The notes below the pieces were generated by a model. That model was not told where the DNA came from. It saw only the letters and a list, made by a program, of their open reading frames with translations, and ran no database searches. A stretch of 9,347 nucleotides of DNA from Rubrobacteraceae bacterium (GTDB taxonomy: Bacteria > Actinomycetota > Rubrobacteria > Rubrobacterales > Rubrobacteraceae): NCBI GenBank assembly GCA_013698525.1, contig JACCSM010000034.1, forward strand, positions 1-9,347, read 5' to 3'. Position 1 is the first letter of the stretch; each line of letters opens with the position of its first letter. The position numbers and the translations under genes are program-made. This document shows, piece after piece, positions 5,566-9,347 of this stretch.

Positions 5566-6702
5566 TTGGCGACGAAGCGCGACTACTACGAGATTTTGGG
5601 CGTGTCCAGGGAAGCCTCGGACGCGGAGATCAAGAAATCTTATCGTCGTCTCGCCCGCTCCCACCACCCCGACGCGAACCCCGGCGACCACGAGGCCGAA
5701 GACCGCTTCAAGGAGCTCACCGAAGCCTACGAGGTCCTCTCGAACCCTGAAGCCAGGCGCGCCTACGATACCTACGGCCACCAGGTGCCGCGCGGTGCAG
5801 GAGCCGCAGGCTACCCCGGCGGGGGGGACCCGTTCGGAGGCTTCCAGGACATCTTCGAGGCTTTCTTCGGCGACCGCTCTTTCGGAGGCTCTTTCTTCGG
5901 CGCCTCTACCGCGCAGGGTCCGAGCCGAGGTAGTGACGCTGAAGTCGATGTAGAGGTCTCCCTGCGCGAGGCCGCGTTCGGGGCAGACCGTGAGGTCAAC
6001 GTCCAGGTTGTCAGGAACTGTGGTGTCTGCGACGGCGTTGGGGGCACGGAGTCGCACGTCTGTCCCACCTGCAGCGGCGCAGGCTCGGTTAGGACGGTGC
6101 GTGAGAGTATCCTCGGGCAGATGGTGACGACCCAGGCGTGCTCGACGTGCGGTGGACGCGGCCGCGTCATCGATGTCGTGTGCGACAACTGTCGCGGCAG
6201 CGGGAAGATCTCCGAGGTCGAGGCCCGGCGGCTGCGGGTGCCAGAAGGCATCGAGAGCGGCATGAGGCTGCGAATCTCCGGCGGCGGGCACGCAGGAGAC
6301 CCCGGCGCGGCCCCTGGTGATCTCTACGTGAGGATCAACGTTAAAGAAGATCAGGAGCTGATGCGCGACGGGGAGGATTTGATCCACCGCATGAGGATCA
6401 GCTTCGTCGATGCGGCGCTCGGTGCCGAGGTTGACGTACCCACCCTCGAAGGGCCGAAACAGGTGAGGGTGGACGCTGGCACCCAGCCCGGGGCGACACT
6501 TACGCTCAGGGGCGATGGGATGCCGCGGTTGCGGCGGCGTGGGCGCGGGGACCTCAAGGTGCTCGTCGACGTCATGGTGCCGACGCGTCTGACGGCGGAG
6601 CAGCGAGAGTTGCTTGAGAGGTTCGAGTCTACCAGCGGCGAAGAGACCTACAACGGCGGTGGAGGCTCGTTCTTCGACCGTCTCAGGGGAGTCTTCCGGT
6701 AG
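5566..6702 (+). CDS. dnaJ: Chaperone protein DnaJ (type I, hrcA-linked copy)
   Basis: 378 aa Hsp40 that delivers clients to DnaK and stimulates its ATPase. The J domain (about 5-72) has HPD at 34-36. A Gly/Phe-rich linker follows (about 76-120, GGGDPFGGFQDIFEAFFGDRSFGGSFFG). The zinc-finger domain has all four CxxCxGxG repeats: 152-159, 166-173, 192-199 and 206-213, so both zinc sites are intact. The gap between repeats 1 and 2 is only 6 residues, shorter than in E. coli. C-terminal substrate-binding domains I and II follow, with the signature LRGDGMPRLRRRGRGDLKVLVDVMVP. The start is TTG at 5566, abutting the hrcA stop, with only a weak AGG 6 nt upstream, so translation is probably coupled. 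A second dnaJ next to dnaK-grpE is likely elsewhere in the genome (inference). Confidence 0.96.
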   Translation: MATKRDYYEILGVSREASDAEIKKSYRRLARSHHPDANPGDHEAEDRFKELTEAYEVLSNPEARRAYDTYGHQVPRGAGAAGYPGGGDPFGGFQDIFEAFFGDRSFGGSFFGASTAQGPSRGSDAEVDVEVSLREAAFGADREVNVQVVRNCGVCDGVGGTESHVCPTCSGAGSVRTVRESILGQMVTTQACSTCGGRGRVIDVVCDNCRGSGKISEVEARRLRVPEGIESGMRLRISGGGHAGDPGAAPGDLYVRINVKEDQELMRDGEDLIHRMRISFVDAALGAEVDVPTLEGPKQVRVDAGTQPGATLTLRGDGMPRLRRRGRGDLKVLVDVMVPTRLTAEQRELLERFESTSGEETYNGGGGSFFDRLRGVFR

Positions 6703-6706
6703 GGGG
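6701..6706 (+). promoter_or_regulatory. Shine-Dalgarno of rsmE, overlapping the dnaJ stop
   Basis: AGGGGG overlaps the last two bases of the dnaJ TAG. No ATG, GTG or TTG follows at a useful distance; the codons in reach are GTT (6711, 4-nt spacer) and ACG (6714, 7-nt spacer). The site thus bears on the rsmE start. Confidence 0.45.
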
Positions 6707-6713
6707 CTTCGTT

Positions 6714-7427
6714 ACGCGCACGCCCATTACCCGTATCTTCGTCGACTCCGCATTGGAGCCTGGCGCAATGCTTGAGCTGCCGTCAGGCGAGGCCAACCAC
6801 GTTCTTAAGGTCCTGCGGGGCAAGAACGGAGATCCCGTAGAGGTAGTAGACGGCGCGGGACGCCTCTTCGCCGCCAGGCTGTGCGGTGGTAGAGAGGCCG
6901 CCGTCGTGGAGGGGTTGGCGGCGCCCGATGGCGCCCGGGTGGAGATCTCACTCTATCAGGCGGTACCCAAGGGTGGAAGGATGGACCTCGTTGTCGAGAA
7001 GGTTACCGAGGTCGGCGCCACGCGCATAGTGCCGCTCCTGGCCGAGCGCGGCATCGTGAACCCGCGCGAGGGGAAGGTCTGGCGCTGGCGGCGGGTGGCG
7101 GAGGCTGCGGCGCGCCAGTCGCTCAGGCTCAGCGTGCCCGAAGTGGCCGAGCCCGTGTCGTTCGAGGACGCCGCCTCAGAGGTGGGGGAGGCTGGTGTGC
7201 TCCTACACAATGCCCCTGACCTCAAGCCCGTCGAGGCCGTCGTCCAGTCTCCAGCGAGTCTTTTCGTGGGCCCTGAGGGCGGATGGGGCGAGGGGGAGTT
7301 GCGGCTCGCGGAGGAGGCCGGCATCACCTTCGGCGGACTGGGCCCGTACAGGCTCCGCAGCGAGACCGCCGGTATAGTAGCAGTGGCACGCGCGCTAGCC
7401 GCGTTGGAGAGCAGGGTCGAACGTTAG
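6714..7427 (+). CDS. rsmE: 16S rRNA (uracil(1498)-N3)-methyltransferase, start uncertain
   Basis: SPOUT-class enzyme that methylates U1498 of 16S rRNA with S-adenosylmethionine. The C-terminal knot is clear: FVGPEGGWGEGELRLAEEAG with GPEGG at residues 186-190, then LGPYRLRSETAG (209-220), the SAM-binding trefoil. An N-terminal PUA-like barrel precedes it (LPSGEANHVLKVLRGKNGD), followed by YQAVPKGGRMDLVVEKVTEVG. The first canonical codon is TTG 6753, but in-frame codons upstream encode TRIFVDSALEPG, the first strand of this family, so the gene must begin earlier. Candidates are GTT 6711, ACG 6714 (7 nt from AGGGGG) and ATT 6726. I placed the start at 6714 (237 aa, closer to the usual 240-250 aa); 6753 would give 224 aa. 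Identity is firm, start is not. It follows dnaJ closely and shares its operon. Confidence 0.9.
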   Translation, partial: TRTPITRIFVDSALEPGAMLELPSGEANHVLKVLRGKNGDPVEVVDGAGRLFAARLCGGREAAVVEGLAAPDGARVEISLYQAVPKGGRMDLVVEKVTEVGATRIVPLLAERGIVNPREGKVWRWRRVAEAAARQSLRLSVPEVAEPVSFEDAASEVGEAGVLLHNAPDLKPVEAVVQSPASLFVGPEGGWGEGELRLAEEAGITFGGLGPYRLRSETAGIVAVARALAALESRVER

Positions 7428-7438
7428 AGGAGGTGGCC

Positions 7439-7783
7439 GTGAGCGAGGCAGACTGCATATTCTGTAGAATAGTGCGAGGGGAAATCGATGCCGAGGTGGT
7501 CCACGACGAGGACGATGTGCTGGTCTTCGAAGACATAAACAGCAAGGCTCCCGTTCACGTTCTCGTCATCCCAAAGGAGCACGTCGCGAACCTGGAGGAG
7601 ATCGGTGCCCTGCCAGACACCGTGCTCAAGCGTCTTTTCGAGGTGGCGAGCTCCGTCGCCGAGAAGCTCGGCGTAACAGAGGGCGGATATGCGATCAGGA
7701 TCAACAATGGCCGCGACGCGGGGCAGGAGGTCTTCCACCTTCATCTTCACGTCATGGGCGGCAAGCGGCTGGGAATGCCGTGA
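7439..7783 (+). CDS. HIT-family (HINT/PKCI-type) nucleotide phosphoramidase
   Basis: 114 aa. Histidine-triad proteins of this branch hydrolyse purine nucleoside phosphoramidates such as AMP-lysine; the cellular role in bacteria is poorly known. The triad motif HLHLHVMGG is at 100-108, with H102 the expected nucleophile. A zinc site like that of other actinobacterial HIT proteins is suggested by C6, C9 (DCIFCRIVRGEI), H48 and H100. PVHVLVIPKEH (38-48) and the NNGRDAGQEVFH stretch (89-100) are typical. The GTG at 7439 was chosen because AGGAGGTG (7428-7435) lies upstream at the right distance, and the longer frame from 7283 only runs through rsmE. The Shine-Dalgarno starts directly after the rsmE stop. 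The stop TGA overlaps the GTG of the next gene by 4 bp. The protein is cytoplasmic and soluble. Confidence 0.94.
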   Translation: MSEADCIFCRIVRGEIDAEVVHDEDDVLVFEDINSKAPVHVLVIPKEHVANLEEIGALPDTVLKRLFEVASSVAEKLGVTEGGYAIRINNGRDAGQEVFHLHLHVMGGKRLGMP

Positions 7784-8223
7784 CCATAACGGACCGAATA
7801 CAGAGCGATACCAAAGACGCCATGAAGCAACGCGACAGAACCCTTGTCGGCGCCCTACGCATGCTCGGCGCAGCGCTAAAAAACGCCGAGATCGAGGCGG
7901 GAAGGCCGCTGACCGAGCAGGAGGAGCAGACCATCCTCAGGCGCCAGCTCAAGCAGCGCGACGAGTCCGCAGAAGCGTTCCGCAAAGCCGGACGAGAGGA
8001 ACGGGCGGCATCCGAGTCGGCGGAAGCCGAGATCGTCCGCACCTACCTTCCCGAGCCGCTTTCGCAGGGAGAACTCGAGGAGATAGTCGACAGGGCCATA
8101 GACGATACAGGAGCGCAGGACATGAAAGATATGGGAACCGTCATGGCGCGTGCCATAGAGCTCTCCGGCGCCCGCGCCGAAGGCCGCACCCTCTCTGCCC
8201 TGGTGCGAGGTCGACTGCAATGA
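7780..8223 (+). CDS. yqeY: GatB/YqeY-domain protein
   Basis: 147 aa, the usual YqeY length. The fold is related to the tail domain of GatB, the amidotransferase subunit that makes Gln-tRNA and Asn-tRNA, but the stand-alone protein has no settled function; tRNA binding is an inference from the GatB link. The family pattern is clear: MTITDRIQSDTKDAMKQRD at the start, LRMLGAALKNAEIEAGRPLTEQE (26-48), ILRRQLKQRDESAEAFRKAGREE, then TYLPEPLS and the C-terminal KDMGTVMARAIELSGARAEGRTLSALVRGRL. The GTG at 7780 overlaps the HIT stop (GTGA), so translation is coupled. In many genomes an rpsU gene lies between HIT and yqeY or next to it; it is absent here. No terminator is seen after it. Confidence 0.93.
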   Translation: MTITDRIQSDTKDAMKQRDRTLVGALRMLGAALKNAEIEAGRPLTEQEEQTILRRQLKQRDESAEAFRKAGREERAASESAEAEIVRTYLPEPLSQGELEEIVDRAIDDTGAQDMKDMGTVMARAIELSGARAEGRTLSALVRGRLQ

Positions 8224-8232
8224 AGAAGACTT

Positions 8233-8253
8233 CAGGTTACAGGTCTCAGGCAT
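8233..8253 (+). repeat. Heptamer repeat, copy 2 (CAGGNNN units)
   Basis: Units CAGGTTA, CAGGTCT, CAGGCAT, a 7-bp period, begin 10 bp after the yqeY stop. The complement of the last unit is found at 2107-2113. Confidence 0.4.
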
Positions 8254-8350
8254 CAAGAGGTGGTGGCGATCTCTCTGCACGTAGAAGCAAAGTCGCCAGC
8301 GTACGGACGGGCTCGGGTCACGCGCTGAAAGCAATGTCGCCCGCCAAAGG

Positions 8351-8384
8351 GCTGACAAGCTGAAGTGCTGACTAGCTGACTAGC
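8351..8384 (+). repeat. Octamer repeat, copy D (four near-identical units)
   Basis: Units GCTGACAA, GCTGAAGT, GCTGACTA, GCTGACTA, then GC. This is the cleanest array of the family in the window. Its last TAG (8381-8383) is in frame with phoH and is the upstream limit of that reading frame. The rest of the 8224-8404 spacer holds only the heptamer copy. Confidence 0.75.
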
Positions 8385-8394
8385 GTCGACCAGA

Positions 8395-8400
8395 GGGAGG
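8395..8400 (+). promoter_or_regulatory. Shine-Dalgarno of phoH, before a non-canonical start
   Basis: GGGAGG at 8395-8400 is a strong ribosome site. The in-frame codons after it are AAC, ACG (8405, 4-nt spacer), GAA, ACG (8411, 10-nt spacer), ACA. No ATG, GTG or TTG is in frame until 8534. Confidence 0.5.
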
Positions 8401-8404
8401 CAAC

Positions 8405-9347
8405 ACGGAAACGACAACCGGCAATCAAGTAGAAGTCAAGCTCGTCATACCCCCAGGAAGGGCGCTCGAGGTCTTCGGGGATCGCGACTCCGTACTGAGA
8501 AGGGTCGAGGAGCTCGTCGAGTGCGAGGTCGTAGTGCGGGGGAATGAGATCGTCCTGCGCGGTACCGAGGGGGCTGTGGAGAAGGCCGAGGCCGTCTTCG
8601 ATGGTCTGGTCGGGCTCGCCGAGGAGGGGCACCACCCAACGCCGGAGACCGCCGAGCGCCTCTACAAGATGGCCGATGATGGCGGCGGGCGGGAGGTGCT
8701 AGGGGATGTGATCCTCACGCACCGCGGGCGGCGGGTCGCGCCGAAGACCCGCAACCAGAAGGCGTACACCGATGCCATTCGCCAGCATCAGGTCGTCTTC
8801 GGCATCGGCCCGGCGGGGACGGGTAAGACTTACCTGGCCGTGGCACTGGCCGTCGAGGCCCTGAATAGAGGAGAGGTGTCCAGGATCATACTGACCAGGC
8901 CTGCCGTCGAGGCGGGTGAGTCGCTCGGGTACCTGCCTGGCGACGTGATGGCCAAGGTAGATCCTTACTTCAGGCCGCTCTACGACGCACTCTACGAGAT
9001 GGTCGACCCGGCCAGGTTCCATGCGCACCTGGAGCGCGGTATAATCGAGATAGCACCCCTGGCTTTCATGAGAGGGAGAACCCTTAATGACGCGTTTATC
9101 ATCCTGGATGAGGCGCAAAATACCACACCTCAGCAGATGAAGATGTTCCTCACGCGCCTCGGCTTCGGCTCCAAGATGGTCATCACGGGCGACATAACTC
9201 AGGTGGATCTCCCGAAAGGCCGCATAACCGGCCTGCAAGACGCCAGGAACGCGCTCACGGACGTAGAAGGCGTATCATTCGTAGGGTTGAGGCGCGACGA
9301 CATCGTGCGCAGCGACCTCGTCATGCGTATAGTCGATGCCTACGAAG
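8405..9347 (+). CDS. phoH: PhoH-like ATPase (3'-truncated by window edge; probable ACG start)
   Basis: About 314 residues are visible and only the last few tens should be missing. PhoH-family P-loop ATPases are placed near rRNA-processing genes such as ybeY and are thought to act in RNA or ribosome metabolism. Counting from 8405: a KH-like N-terminal part (about 9-60, VEVKLVIPPGRALEVFGDRD then VECEVVVRGNEIVLRG), Walker A GPAGTGKT (135-142), SRIILTRPAVEAGESLGYLPGD, Walker B FIILDEAQN (231-239), and the family segment QMKMFLTRLGFGSKMVITGD followed by TQVDLP. The end, RRDDIVRSDLVMRIVDAYE, is near the usual C-terminus. The only in-frame GTG (8534) would remove the first half of the KH-like domain, so I chose ACG 8405 behind GGGAGG; ACG 8411 is possible. 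Identity is firm, start is not. Confidence 0.92.

Noticed and set aside
5428..6387. 319-codon frame antisense to hrcA end and dnaJ
   Set aside because: Same reason: DnaJ motifs are complete on the other strand and the antisense product shows no family features.

Overview
The window comes from a high-G+C bacterium, most likely an actinobacterium, and my best guess is Rubrobacter or a relative. The evidence is the G+C-rich codon use, frequent GTG and TTG starts, apparently leaderless genes, a dnaJ placed directly behind hrcA, and the housekeeping order holA ... rpsT / lepA – hrcA – dnaJ – rsmE – HIT – yqeY – phoH. No 16S rRNA or other taxonomic marker is present, so the genus is inference.

Left part (1-2130): the 3' end of holA (DNA polymerase III delta subunit) overlaps a GNAT acetyltransferase gene by 4 bp. 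After it comes a looser, gene-poor stretch with two small minus-strand genes (an 88-aa His-rich unknown and an 85-aa three-helix membrane protein). The same stretch holds palindromes, short dispersed repeats and a possible 15- to 35-codon small ORF with a near-perfect ribosome binding site. It looks like accessory sequence set between holA and rpsT.

Middle (2131-4254): rpsT (ribosomal protein S20, minus) and lepA (EF4, plus) diverge from an 84-bp spacer. The spacer carries a promoter for each gene and a 9-bp perfect inverted repeat (2421-2429 / 2469-2477) that covers both predicted transcription starts. The lepA transcript appears to be leaderless.

lepA-hrcA spacer (4255-4536): a mosaic of GCTGA-type octamers, short hairpins and two nested perfect inverted repeats (16-bp and 22-bp arms). 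It ends in an extended -10 element directly in front of hrcA.

Right part (4537-9347): a tight plus-strand cluster of hrcA (heat-shock repressor), dnaJ (co-chaperone), rsmE (16S rRNA U1498 methyltransferase), a HIT-family hydrolase, a GatB/YqeY-domain protein and phoH (ATPase, cut by the window edge). Stop/start codons abut or overlap at most junctions. The shared theme is protein folding and ribosome/rRNA maintenance.

The most unusual signals are: (i) a degenerate 8-bp tandem repeat (GCTGANNN) in at least four intergenic places with its unit order largely kept; (ii) the nested inverted-repeat mosaic in the lepA-hrcA spacer; (iii) two conserved genes, rsmE and phoH, whose reading frames have no ATG, GTG or TTG where the protein should begin but have a good Shine-Dalgarno followed by ACG; (iv) the symmetric rpsT/lepA divergent promoter. 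I saw no transposase, tRNA, rRNA or CRISPR array.
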